From a virus: 64,000 bases of DNA. The first letter of the stretch is position 1. Each line of letters starts with the position of its first letter. The translations under genes and the position numbers were made by a program. Under the pieces are notes generated by a model that was given only the letters and a program-made list of their open reading frames with translations, did not search any database and was not told the origin of the DNA. Below are positions 39,314 to 47,449 of this stretch, piece by piece. Location of the stretch: positions 1 to 64,000 of the IMG/VR virus record IMGVR_UViG_3300036939_000034; one strand, 5' to 3'.

Positions 39314-40765
39314 ATGTTGACTCAGGAGGCGATCGCATTTTCAGCGTTGGGGCGGTTATGGCGAGGGATTGCGGTAAGTTTTGCCGAGGTTGTCACTGAC
39401 GCTAACACCCTAAGCCTTATTCAGTCTGGACTGCAACAGGGGCTGGGCAGGCGGATTACCAAGATTTTAGGTGTCACAAAAGACGTGAAAGGAACCTTTG
39501 AAGGGGAGTTTCAGCAGTACGTCAGCCCTCGCCTTACCAAGCGATTCAGCTTTATCTTTGGTGAGGAGCAGGTTAGCTTCAAGCCGCTTAACCTTGGGGA
39601 CATTCAGAAGTTTAGCGAAGGTGCTAGTGATACTCCAGAGTTCGCCCGTCAGTCAAAAAGTGGCAGAGCAGGGACTTCCCTAAATTGCAAAATTGAACAG
39701 TGTGGGGGGCGATGCTTGCGAGGAGGAGAATCCTGTCGCCTAACGCCTACAGAAAGCCAGAGAAAGCTGTGGAGTCAAGCAAGTGGGAAGAACTTAGCGA
39801 CCAAACCCGAAACCTCTCTTGCCAAAAAGCGACGGGAGGCGAAGGAGGAGCGTATTGCGATCGCTCGTGAGAAAGAGGCTCGTGAAAAGGCTCAAAAGAA
39901 GGCTGGCAAGAAAACAACTAATTCAGCAACACCTCTCAAGGACAAGATACAAGAGAAGCAAAATCAAGTTAGGCGCAAATATGAGTCAAGACTTGATAAA
40001 AACAAGGCTGACTACGACCAAAAGAAGCAGGCTTTGATTGAGGCATCGAAGGACAGCGAACCTGCCAGAAAAGTGGTTAATGCGGCAGAGAAGAAGTATT
40101 ATGATTTGCTAAAAAAAAGAGAAAAGGAGCTGAATGATATCGCCCCTTCACTCACTTTTGACGAAGTCAAAAAAAGTTACAAACCTCCACAGCCTCAAAC
40201 GAAACACGGAATGCCTCAGAGCGAGGATATGTGGAGCGTTGAATACAATGGAATGAGGTTTCATTCTAGTAGTGAGTTTAATAAAAATAGTGACGCAATC
40301 AGTTTAATTCAGCAGGTAGCAACAAACGAACCATTACCTAGGTCGTTTACAAAACACACTAAAGATGTTTATTTCTCACAAGGAAAGAATAAGTATGACT
40401 CTTACTGGGAAAAAGAATACAACTCGACTGGTTTTGTCTCTGCTGCTACCGGAGGGAATGAAGGGGTTGTTTATTACCAAAGTCGTAATGGAGGGAAAGG
40501 GGACTATAGTACGCTAACCCATGAGATGGGGCACAATTTTGCTCAATCAAGATATGGGCAGCCAACGCCTAGCCCAGTGAGTGATTTTTTTGTAGCCACT
40601 AAAGAGGGCGATCCGATTTCTACCTATGCTAAGAGCAGTCCTGCGGAAGATTTCGCAGAAACAGCCAAGGCTTACTTCTTGGACAAGGAGAAGTTGAAGC
40701 AGAAGTGCCCTGAGCGCTACAAGGTATTTGAAAAGATGTTGAAGGATGAAAGTTATGGCGGATGA
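39314..40765 (+). CDS. toxin-like protein: shared N-domain + zinc metalloprotease
   Basis: The protein has 483 residues. Residues 1-160 match the N-domain of the preceding gene (MLTQEAIAFSALGRL, YVSPRLTKRFSFIFG, and the same Cys spacing at C125, C130, C134, C141). After a Lys/Glu coiled linker, residues about 300-480 form a zincin: HEMGHNFAQ (H403, E404, H407) and PAEDFAETAKAYF (443-455) supplying the third ligand, as in lethal-factor-like peptidases. It would cleave a protein target. It appears to be a paralogue whose C-terminal effector was swapped. Confidence 0.7.
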   Translation: MLTQEAIAFSALGRLWRGIAVSFAEVVTDANTLSLIQSGLQQGLGRRITKILGVTKDVKGTFEGEFQQYVSPRLTKRFSFIFGEEQVSFKPLNLGDIQKFSEGASDTPEFARQSKSGRAGTSLNCKIEQCGGRCLRGGESCRLTPTESQRKLWSQASGKNLATKPETSLAKKRREAKEERIAIAREKEAREKAQKKAGKKTTNSATPLKDKIQEKQNQVRRKYESRLDKNKADYDQKKQALIEASKDSEPARKVVNAAEKKYYDLLKKREKELNDIAPSLTFDEVKKSYKPPQPQTKHGMPQSEDMWSVEYNGMRFHSSSEFNKNSDAISLIQQVATNEPLPRSFTKHTKDVYFSQGKNKYDSYWEKEYNSTGFVSAATGGNEGVVYYQSRNGGKGDYSTLTHEMGHNFAQSRYGQPTPSPVSDFFVATKEGDPISTYAKSSPAEDFAETAKAYFLDKEKLKQKCPERYKVFEKMLKDESYGG

Positions 40766-40961
40766 AACTCAGGAACGCAGGGACGGAGAGACACCAAATG
40801 GTGGTGTTTACTCGATAGCTTACTGGCAAGACGCAGACGGAAACCCAACCACCAAAGATAAGGCAGTTGCTGCTGAAATAGTTGAATTTGATTCAAGCGA
40901 CGAGCAGGTGTTCAGGAACTATTTAACTCTGTCTAAAACCGAGAATGGAAGTTCAAATTGA
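40755..40961 (+). CDS. small acidic partner of metalloprotease, possible immunity protein
   Basis: ATG 40755 (MADETQERRDG) lies inside the last codons of the protease gene in another frame. The product has 68 residues and is acidic with a central beta region (GGVYSIAYWQDADGNPT). It is arranged exactly like the small gene after the ADP-ribosyltransferase but unrelated in sequence, which is what one expects of effector-specific immunity proteins. Confidence 0.5.
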   Translation: MADETQERRDGETPNGGVYSIAYWQDADGNPTTKDKAVAAEIVEFDSSDEQVFRNYLTLSKTENGSSN

Positions 40962-41376
40962 TTTAACCCAGGTCAACACTGCTTTTACAAACCTTGGAAG
41001 CGCCCTAGATGACGCCACTCCACTGTTCAACCTAATTGGTCAGGAATTAGAGCTGTCCATTGACGACAGCTTCCGCACAGAAACCGATCCAGATGGCTCC
41101 CCGTGGGCATCTCTCGACCCCAGCTACGTTGCCCAAAAGGTCAAGAGAGGATTCATCCCCAAGATCAACCAACGACGGGGTGACCTGCGGGCGTCAATCA
41201 GTTACAAGGCTTATAGCGATCGCCTTGAGATTGGCGCAAATGTTCCCTACAGCAAAAATGTTCAGGACAAGCGCCCGTTCCTGTATTCTGAGTCGGGAGG
41301 ATTGGGGCGAAGACGGGAGCTTAGAATTGAAGAGACTGCCAATCAGTACTTCCAAAGGCTAGTTCAGGGTCTATGA
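40945..41376 (+). CDS. virion morphogenesis protein (Mu G-like)
   Basis: The protein has 143 residues. DSFRTETDPDGSPWASLDPSY, then QRRGDLRASISYKAYSDRLEIGANVPYSKNVQ, are the marks of the Phage_tail_S/Mu gpG family, which completes tails or links them to heads. In Mu the gene follows gpF; here the two toxin-like genes have been placed between. Confidence 0.75.
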   Translation: MEVQIDLTQVNTAFTNLGSALDDATPLFNLIGQELELSIDDSFRTETDPDGSPWASLDPSYVAQKVKRGFIPKINQRRGDLRASISYKAYSDRLEIGANVPYSKNVQDKRPFLYSESGGLGRRRELRIEETANQYFQRLVQGL

Positions 41377-41585
41377 AGCTTTCTAATTTGTTCGTTCCCC
41401 TAGTCATAATCCTTTTAGGGGTTTTGACCTGGGTGGGTGGTAACTTGCTTGGCGATCGCCAAGGAGGCACCAACATTGCCCTCACATTGATCGGTATTGG
41501 AGGGGGACTGGCAAAGCAAGACAATAAGTCTGCTGTCACCGGGGGAACAATTGAAACCGTCAACGTTGAAGGCGGCGAGAAATAA
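41373..41585 (+). CDS. small membrane protein
   Basis: The protein has 70 residues, with one N-terminal hydrophobic segment (LFVPLVIILLGVLTWVGGNL) and a second weakly hydrophobic Gly-rich one. It overlaps the G-like gene by ATGA. It could be a holin-like or injection-related membrane protein. No lipobox Cys is present. Confidence 0.5.
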   Translation: MKLSNLFVPLVIILLGVLTWVGGNLLGDRQGGTNIALTLIGIGGGLAKQDNKSAVTGGTIETVNVEGGEK

Positions 41586-41587
41586 AG

Positions 41588-41602
41588 TGCGCGAATCGCG
41601 CA
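41588..41602. repeat. TGCGCG palindrome, copy 4 (intergenic)
   Basis: TGCGCGAATCGCGCA just after the membrane-protein stop. It is identical to copy 1 and free to act as an operator or structured RNA. Confidence 0.5.
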
Positions 41603-41626
41603 TTTGTTGTTTAAGGCGGTTTATTT

Positions 41627-42100
41627 ATGCCCTTTGGTCGCTACGCCCCCAACTCCAAAGAATTTGAAGGCGCGCAGATTGTCTACGTCCGAGACTACAA
41701 TACCGACGGTTCCTTGGTAGGGTTGGGCGGTGGTGATGGCGACGGTGATGCGAGTGTCAGCAGAGTTTTTGCAGGAGCGATCGCACCCCCTTTAATCCTT
41801 GAAGTCGCCAACGAGGAATACCCCTTCAGGCTTGCGAAGGCAAGACGGATTGAATTTTTCTGCCGTACAGATGATGAGGTTCGTTATGCCTATCAGGAGG
41901 GGGGAACCTATCTCCCTAGTATTGGCTACAGGACCCTGCGTCCAGGCAGCGAAAAGGACTTAAACTTTGGAAACGGGTACTTTGACGGCATTATTTACTT
42001 TGCCTCAAGTACCGCAGGCGCTGTTGTAGAGATAGAGGTGTGGAGTGCCGACACGGTCGATTTACAAACAGACGGGGGAAGCACCGAGTTCAGTCCTTGA
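41627..42100 (+). CDS. hypothetical virion protein
   Basis: The protein has 157 residues, beta-rich with a Gly/Asp run (GLGGGDGDGDASVS) and an aromatic second half (YLPSIGYRTLRPG, FDGIIYFASSTAGAVVEIEVW). Composition suits a capsid-decorating or surface protein. It is unassigned and lies in the head region. Confidence 0.5.
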   Translation: MPFGRYAPNSKEFEGAQIVYVRDYNTDGSLVGLGGGDGDGDASVSRVFAGAIAPPLILEVANEEYPFRLAKARRIEFFCRTDDEVRYAYQEGGTYLPSIGYRTLRPGSEKDLNFGNGYFDGIIYFASSTAGAVVEIEVWSADTVDLQTDGGSTEFSP

Positions 42101-42452
42101 ATTACGATCAGGTGCTGTGTTGAGTGGTCATCGCTTAGTTGTTGTGGAATCGAACGGTAATGTAAATTACGCCGACAATCTCGATCTTACGCACCCAGGT
42201 CGCGTCCTAGGGCTGACATTGAGCGCAGCAACCCCAGGGGAATTGGTGTCAGTTCAACGGGCGGGGAGGATAACGGAACCTAGCTGGCAGTGGGAGACAT
42301 CAAAACCGCTATGGTTGGGGCGGAATGGGGCATTGACTCAGTCCAGACCTAGGGCAGGTTTTGTGCTGGTTGCAGGGGTTGCGATCGCCCCCAACACTAT
42401 ACTTATGGCTAATATTCAAGCAAGTCACATTACTTATTTATTCAATGGCTGA
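42045..42452 (+). CDS. hypothetical beta-rich virion protein
   Basis: GTG 42045 follows GAGGTG; it overlaps the previous gene by 56 bases. The 135-residue product has short repeats of the type SGHRLVVVESNGNVNYA and HPGRVLGLTLSAATPGELVSV, like decoration or fibre beta modules. No function is proven. Confidence 0.45.
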   Translation: MPTRSIYKQTGEAPSSVLELRSGAVLSGHRLVVVESNGNVNYADNLDLTHPGRVLGLTLSAATPGELVSVQRAGRITEPSWQWETSKPLWLGRNGALTQSRPRAGFVLVAGVAIAPNTILMANIQASHITYLFNG

Positions 42453-42972
42453 TAAATATTTAATTCTCGATAGTTCTGGCGTTGCTTACCGCGAAGTTGA
42501 GGGCACCGTCCAGAGCCGTGGCGCTCAAGACGGCGGCAAAATTCTCGCCCTTGGTACAGACGGAAAAATTGATCAGTCCATCCTCCCTACTGGAGTTGGA
42601 GCAGACACTCTTGTTGCTCCAGCCTCAGAAACCCTAGCGGCGGGGGATTGGTTGAACGCATGGAACGACAACGGAACGATTAAGTTTAGGAAGGCTGATG
42701 CCTCTGCTGGTATCGGGAAACGGGCAACCCACTTTACCCTTGTGGCGGCGACAGCAGGGCAGAACGCCACAGGCTACCCAGTTGGAAGTGGAACCAACTC
42801 GGCATTATCTGGGCTGACACCCGCTTCTAATTATTTCCTCAGCAACACCATCCCTGGGGGAGTTACCGCAAACATCATCACCACCTCTGGGCATTTAAGC
42901 CAATTCTTGGGATTTGCCCGTAGTGCGACCGCCCTTGAATCTCGTCAAGGCTATGTAGTAGTTAGAGCCTGA
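42445..42972 (+). CDS. hypothetical virion protein
   Basis: ATG 42445 (MADKYLILDSSG) is chosen over the upstream frame. The product has 175 residues, with GTDGKIDQSILPTGVGADTL, a segment common in phage fibre or decoration proteins, then Ala/Gly/Thr-rich beta sequence. It overlaps the previous gene by 8 bases. Confidence 0.5.
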   Translation: MADKYLILDSSGVAYREVEGTVQSRGAQDGGKILALGTDGKIDQSILPTGVGADTLVAPASETLAAGDWLNAWNDNGTIKFRKADASAGIGKRATHFTLVAATAGQNATGYPVGSGTNSALSGLTPASNYFLSNTIPGGVTANIITTSGHLSQFLGFARSATALESRQGYVVVRA

Positions 42973-43409
42973 TGGTAAGACTTCTTTCCGCAGCTTCCGG
43001 CTTCTTTCAGGAGTTTGAGACAGGGCAGGCTTACTTAAATGCAAACACCGTCAACACCGCCACGCTTACCCCTCTTGTTCAGGGCGATGGCAGTCAAATC
43101 GTCATTCCCAACAACGTAGCGATCGCCTTTGATATTTTGATCGGTGGCAGGGGCATAGCTGGAGTGAATATTGGCAAAGTCGGCTATTACCAGCTTTCTG
43201 GCATCGCCAAAAATATCAGCGGAGTTGCCTCTGTTGTGATTGGCGTGGGTGGCTTGGTTGGTGGAGTCATCCAGCTTGTGCAGATCGAGGAGGTGACGGC
43301 GTGGCAGGCAATTGTTACCACTTCTGGGACAAACCTAAGTTTTCAAGTTTCCGGCGACACCGGGACAACGGTTCAATGGAAGGCAACGGGGCAGTTACTT
43401 TATATCTGA
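42972..43409 (+). CDS. hypothetical beta-sandwich virion protein
   Basis: The protein has 145 residues with alternating hydrophobic strands and few charges (VNIGKVGYYQLSGIAKNIS), like TNF-type jelly-roll decoration proteins. Its start abuts the previous stop. It is the last gene before the inverted XRE gene. Confidence 0.5.
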   Translation: MVRLLSAASGFFQEFETGQAYLNANTVNTATLTPLVQGDGSQIVIPNNVAIAFDILIGGRGIAGVNIGKVGYYQLSGIAKNISGVASVVIGVGGLVGGVIQLVQIEEVTAWQAIVTTSGTNLSFQVSGDTGTTVQWKATGQLLYI

Positions 43410-43410
43410 T

Positions 43411-43647
43411 TTAGTTGCACATCCACTTCCAAAATTCGACTAGCGGCAATCCATAAGCTAGTGCGATCGCTTCTGCATATTCCGTTGTCAATGAAGTTCT
43501 GTTCCCCTCTAACCTACGGATTGTGTGATAGCTCACGTTGAGCGCGACAGCAAGTCGCTCTCTACTCCAATGCTTCTCTTCTCGCAGGGCAGTTAAACGA
43601 CTTCCGTAATTTACTTGCAAAACTTGCATATCAATCAACGCGAACAT
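43411..43647 (-). CDS. XRE regulator in reverse orientation inside the late operon
   Basis: The protein has 78 residues. YGSRLTALREEKHWSRERLAVALNVSYHTIRRLE is an unmistakable XRE helix-turn-helix. It runs against the surrounding late genes and starts 44 bases from the protease start, so it may be expressed in the prophage as a separate unit (a moron) or act on the protease-capsid promoter. Translation could begin at the ATG at 43647 or at a nearby TTG. Confidence 0.65.
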   Translation of the reverse strand: MFALIDMQVLQVNYGSRLTALREEKHWSRERLAVALNVSYHTIRRLEGNRTSLTTEYAEAIALAYGLPLVEFWKWMCN

Positions 43648-43690
43648 CTCCTTATTTTAAGAGAGAGAACCACTAATCTGAAAGCTGATA

Positions 43691-45187
43691 GTGCTAGTCA
43701 GAAGCGCGATGCAAGATGGTTTGAAGTGGTTCGAGATATTTAGATCGGGAAAGCGAACCTCGTCCAATGGGGTCACTCGCGATTATTCTCTTTCAGATTT
43801 AGATCAGGCTGTCGAAACTTACAATCCCGACAACTTCAAAGCTCCCCTGATTGTCAGCTATCCAGCGCATCACACTGGGAGCTACTCAGACAGGGATTTG
43901 CACAAGAGTCAGATAGCCTTCGGCTACCCAGAAAAGCTTAAACGAGTGGGCGATAGGCTCATGGGCGGATTCAAGAAAATCTCCCCAAAAATAGGGGAAT
44001 GGATTCGCGATGGAGGAATTCTAGGTTTCAGCGCAAGCTTCTACCTTCCTAACTCTCTCTTCAATCCCTATCCAGGGAATTTGGCACTACGTCACGTTGC
44101 GGCTTGCGGGGTGGACCCTCCAGCCGTCAAGGGGATGAGTTTGCCCGATGACTTTACTGAATTAAATGAACTTGACCCGATTAGGGTTTCTTTTGAGCGG
44201 ATCTATTCCCTTGAAGAATTTGCGGATTATGCGGAAGACCAAGACGATACGGTTGAATTTGGTCTAGAGGCAGAAGCCGACGATGAAACGATTGAGAATG
44301 CACGAATCGGGGTCAGGGTCTGGCAGGCTCTGAAGATGGTTGCTGAGCGTTGTCGAAGCAATGTTGCGAGTTTTTCTCCTGACAGCTCCTTTATGGCAAT
44401 GGGGGACGGTTCTACTCCTATTGCTTCCTTATTTAAAGACTTCTACCAAAGAAGTCGCGATCGCTTCATCGAAGAGAAAGGCGTAGAGGAAGCCGATAAG
44501 ATTTACCCCACCTACGTCCTCGATCAGCTTGCCGTGGTAACTTCCCAGCCTTCCCCCAGTTTCGCGACTTGGGAGGATGTTTCGCGCCTGCAATCCCAGA
44601 TCGACCGCTTGAGCTTTCAACTTCGCTCTGGCGAGGGTGAGGAAGGAGGGAGTGAGGACAATCTGGGGGAATTTTTGAACGATTACAGCGAGGAGGAAGA
44701 GGAATCTATGGGAGTCGATGAAGCAGAATTTGAGGAGATGAAAGAACGCCAAGGCGACCTAGAGACAAAGGTAAGACTACTGACGCTTGAAAACCAACGC
44801 TTAACCCAAGAGCGGGAAAATGATCGAGTCACTGCTTTTTGTGAACAACTGGTGCGCGATCGCAAACTACTCCCCACACAGAAAGATCGGGAAGTTCGCT
44901 TCATCCTTTCTTTGGATAACAACAACACTGCCGACTACGGCGAAGAAGGAGAGCTTACTCCTCGTGTCGCCTACATGAATAAGCTGTCTGGCGGACGGGA
45001 ACTCTGGTCAAACAAGCAAATGCCGATTGGGCCTGAAGATGCCCCAGCTTTTACCGAAAAAGCTCCCAATGGTTTCGATGCCAGAAGCACTGCCCAGAAT
45101 CGGCAAATCCAAGCTTACGCCAAGGAACACAACCTTGAATTCACTGAAGCCTTGGATGCCCTTATTGAATCGGGAGCGTTGAGATAA
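43691..45187 (+). CDS. prohead protease with scaffold domain (Mu I-like)
   Basis: The protein has 498 residues (start at 43691 or 43709). The N-terminal half has FRSGKRTSSNGVTRDYSLSD and the protease signature DGGILGFSASFYLPN with a candidate Ser, then LRHVAACGVDPPAVKG with a candidate His, as in Mu gpI. Residues about 320-400 are an acidic coiled coil, and the C-terminus is the scaffold. The protease would cut scaffold and head proteins during maturation. Confidence 0.75.
   Translation: MLVRSAMQDGLKWFEIFRSGKRTSSNGVTRDYSLSDLDQAVETYNPDNFKAPLIVSYPAHHTGSYSDRDLHKSQIAFGYPEKLKRVGDRLMGGFKKISPKIGEWIRDGGILGFSASFYLPNSLFNPYPGNLALRHVAACGVDPPAVKGMSLPDDFTELNELDPIRVSFERIYSLEEFADYAEDQDDTVEFGLEAEADDETIENARIGVRVWQALKMVAERCRSNVASFSPDSSFMAMGDGSTPIASLFKDFYQRSRDRFIEEKGVEEADKIYPTYVLDQLAVVTSQPSPSFATWEDVSRLQSQIDRLSFQLRSGEGEEGGSEDNLGEFLNDYSEEEEESMGVDEAEFEEMKERQGDLETKVRLLTLENQRLTQERENDRVTAFCEQLVRDRKLLPTQKDREVRFILSLDNNNTADYGEEGELTPRVAYMNKLSGGRELWSNKQMPIGPEDAPAFTEKAPNGFDARSTAQNRQIQAYAKEHNLEFTEALDALIESGALR
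44708..45187 (+). CDS. scaffold from internal start (Mu Z-like)
   Basis: ATG 44708 lies in frame within the protease gene and is preceded by AGGAGGAAGAGG, a strong ribosome site. The product (MGVDEAEFEEMKERQGDLE...) is the coiled-coil scaffold alone, 159 residues. Nested protease/scaffold genes are known in Mu and lambda. Confidence 0.5.
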   Translation: MGVDEAEFEEMKERQGDLETKVRLLTLENQRLTQERENDRVTAFCEQLVRDRKLLPTQKDREVRFILSLDNNNTADYGEEGELTPRVAYMNKLSGGRELWSNKQMPIGPEDAPAFTEKAPNGFDARSTAQNRQIQAYAKEHNLEFTEALDALIESGALR

Positions 45188-45537
45188 TGGCAATTAAACA
45201 ATCAGTTGTAAACCTCAATATTGTTGCTGCGAGTGCGATCACAAAGAAGCGTTTTATCAGTCGCACCGGGGCACAGGCTACAGCCGGTCAAAACACTATC
45301 GGCGTCTGTGACTACACGGTTGCTCCTGGGGAAACTGCGCTCTGCGATCACCTAGGCGTAACGATGGTGGAGGTAGGGGCGGCTATTCCTGCCAACGCCA
45401 CTGAGCGACGATTACAAACCGACGCCGATGGGAAAGCGGTTCCCTTTACGACGGGGCCAGCTGTTGCTCTATTACTGCCCAGTGAATCAGCAAATGCAGC
45501 AGGGCAACTCATCAGCGTAATTTTGATACCGAACTAG
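45187..45537 (+). CDS. head decoration protein (DUF2190-like)
   Basis: The protein has 116 residues: ITKKRFISRTGAQATAGQNTIG, DYTVAPGETALCDHLGVTMVEVGAAI and a final LISVILIP match small capsid cement proteins. It lies between scaffold and capsid genes, the usual place. It would stabilise the mature head. Confidence 0.7.
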   Translation: MAIKQSVVNLNIVAASAITKKRFISRTGAQATAGQNTIGVCDYTVAPGETALCDHLGVTMVEVGAAIPANATERRLQTDADGKAVPFTTGPAVALLLPSESANAAGQLISVILIPN

Positions 45538-45545
45538 GGGGGTTG

Positions 45546-46547
45546 ATGGTAGTAGAGTTTGCCCATGAGGGGATGAACAGGCTGGAGGTTAAGGCTGGGT
45601 ACAATATGGTACTCAGTACTTATGCCACTGGCTACACCAACGCTGAATTTAAAGGGCGCTATCTTTCCCCGTTTGCAGAAGTTCCAGCCCGTTCTGGAAG
45701 CGTCATTCAGTTTGATGATTCAGCTTTCGATCCTGCCGAAGACGATCGCGCCGATGGCGGACCGTTTAACGAAATTCAAGACGGCTACGAAGGGCACCCC
45801 TTCAGCCTGAGGAACAAAGGACTTGCCTACAAGGTTCCTCTCGAGCATGAGGAGGAAGCGGCAACTGCCAACATTAACTTAGGGAAGCGGGCTAGTAATT
45901 CATTGATGCGTCGCTCTGCTCTCAATATCGAGCTGGAGCAAGCCCGAATGGCTCGGAATCCCGCCAACTACAACGGGTTGGTAACCGCTCTCTCTGGTGG
46001 CAGCCAGTTCAACGACCAGGGTTCACGACCTGACCAAGCTATTGAAACTGCCAAGCTTGCGATCGTATCCCGTACCGGACATAAACCAAACGTGATTCTT
46101 GGCGGCGAACAAGTAGTGAGCGCTCTAAGAACTCATCCGTTAGTCCGCGCCAACTTCCAACCCACCTCATCAATGGCAATTAACGATGAGATGCTGGCTC
46201 AATATTTTAATGTGTCTCGCTTTGTCTCTGCTGAAGCAGTCTGGCGAAACAAAGCAACGGGAGCTAAAGGATTCATCTGGGGAAAAGACTTGATCCTTGC
46301 CTACGTCAACCCCAAAGCTTTTGAGGGTGATGCAGACGGACGAATCCCTTACACCGTCAATAACGACATTGATCGCATGACTGAACCCAGCAAATTTTAC
46401 ACCTATGTATTGAAAGGGGTTCCCAAAGTTTCCAATGCCTTCTGGTGGGAAATGAACGACTCTTGGTATTACAAGATTCGTTTTGAACGTGACCATCATG
46501 TAACGGGAATGGATTCTGGCTATTTAATCCAAAATGCGATCGCGTAA
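45546..46547 (+). CDS. major capsid protein
   Basis: ATG 45546 follows a G-run site. The product has about 333 residues: N-terminal arm, RSGSVIQFDDSAFDPAEDDR, DGYEGHPFSLRNKGLAYKVP, TGHKPNVILGGEQVVSALR, then a basic/aromatic end. This fits the major capsid family of Mu-like contractile phages by size, position after the decoration gene and the conserved LAYKVPLEHEE region. Confidence 0.8.
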   Translation: MVVEFAHEGMNRLEVKAGYNMVLSTYATGYTNAEFKGRYLSPFAEVPARSGSVIQFDDSAFDPAEDDRADGGPFNEIQDGYEGHPFSLRNKGLAYKVPLEHEEEAATANINLGKRASNSLMRRSALNIELEQARMARNPANYNGLVTALSGGSQFNDQGSRPDQAIETAKLAIVSRTGHKPNVILGGEQVVSALRTHPLVRANFQPTSSMAINDEMLAQYFNVSRFVSAEAVWRNKATGAKGFIWGKDLILAYVNPKAFEGDADGRIPYTVNNDIDRMTEPSKFYTYVLKGVPKVSNAFWWEMNDSWYYKIRFERDHHVTGMDSGYLIQNAIA

Positions 46548-46598
46548 GCGCTGCCACCAAAGCAGATCGCGTAGTTTGCGTTTTTAGAAGAGGACAAA

Positions 46599-47003
46599 AT
46601 GCCGAAATATTCAGTAATTGAATCAGTTAACCACAACCTCAAGGACTACGCCCCAGGCGACACCTTAGAGCTTGAGGAAAGCCAAGCCAAGCCACTGCTA
46701 GAGCTGGGGAAAATCAAGGAGCCGTTTGGGTCAAGAGAATCCACGCTCCCCCCCACGCAGCCCGTAGGAGGAGGAGTCAGCCCAACACCTGAAGCTGATT
46801 TGCTTCAGAACCCAATATCCCGTGCCGAGCGCGAAGCTCAATTAAGGGAACTATTTGCAACTCAAGGCTGGAAAGGCATCCAACCGATTGCCCAAGAACA
46901 CGGCATTCCGAAGCCGCCTAAAGGGTGGGATGAATGCATTCCGCTCATCTTAGAGAAAGAGTTTCCGCCTAACAATGAACCTCCCTTGACTATCACTCAA
47001 TGA
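46599..47003 (+). CDS. head-associated protein (Mu gp35-like position)
   Basis: The protein has 134 residues. KYSVIESVNHNLKDYAPGDTLELEESQAKPLLELG is a small SH3-like start seen in phage head proteins; a Pro-rich linker and a helical end follow. It overlaps the gp36-like gene by ATGA. Confidence 0.55.
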   Translation: MPKYSVIESVNHNLKDYAPGDTLELEESQAKPLLELGKIKEPFGSRESTLPPTQPVGGGVSPTPEADLLQNPISRAEREAQLRELFATQGWKGIQPIAQEHGIPKPPKGWDECIPLILEKEFPPNNEPPLTITQ

Positions 47004-47449
47004 ACTATGTCACTCCCTCGGAAATGAAGTCTCTCTATAACGAAGAGACTTTAATTCAGGCTACTAACTACAATGACCCAAATACTGAGGCGATTAACGA
47101 GCCTCAGTTAGAGAGTGCCTGTGAGATGGGGAGTGCGATCGCAGACAGTTACCTCTCCTTGCTTCCCTTAGATCCAGCGCAGTTCAACGATCGCTTCAAG
47201 ACGATGCTCAAAGTTCACTGTGCTCGCCTTGCTCTCGACTCCTTGGACGGTGCCAGTGCCGATCCACAGATTCGAGAACACGCTAAGGAGGCGCTGGAAT
47301 GGCTCAAGGCGCTAACAAAGTTAGGGAAGGAAGAATTAAGAAATTTGGCAACCAATACCGACGAAACACCTGATGAGCTGCCTGTCGGTCTTTCTGTCCC
47401 TTCAGTTGGGTTTGTGGAAGAGGGGCGGCGCTGGGAGCTTAGTTTCTGA
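47000..47449 (+). CDS. gp36-like protein (DUF1320), head-tail connector
   Basis: The protein has 149 residues. YVTPSEMKSLYNEETLIQATNY and ESACEMGSAIADSYLS and LKVHCARLALDSL are hallmarks of the DUF1320/Mu gp36 adaptor that closes the portal vertex. Its position after capsid confirms it. Confidence 0.75.
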   Translation: MNYVTPSEMKSLYNEETLIQATNYNDPNTEAINEPQLESACEMGSAIADSYLSLLPLDPAQFNDRFKTMLKVHCARLALDSLDGASADPQIREHAKEALEWLKALTKLGKEELRNLATNTDETPDELPVGLSVPSVGFVEEGRRWELSF

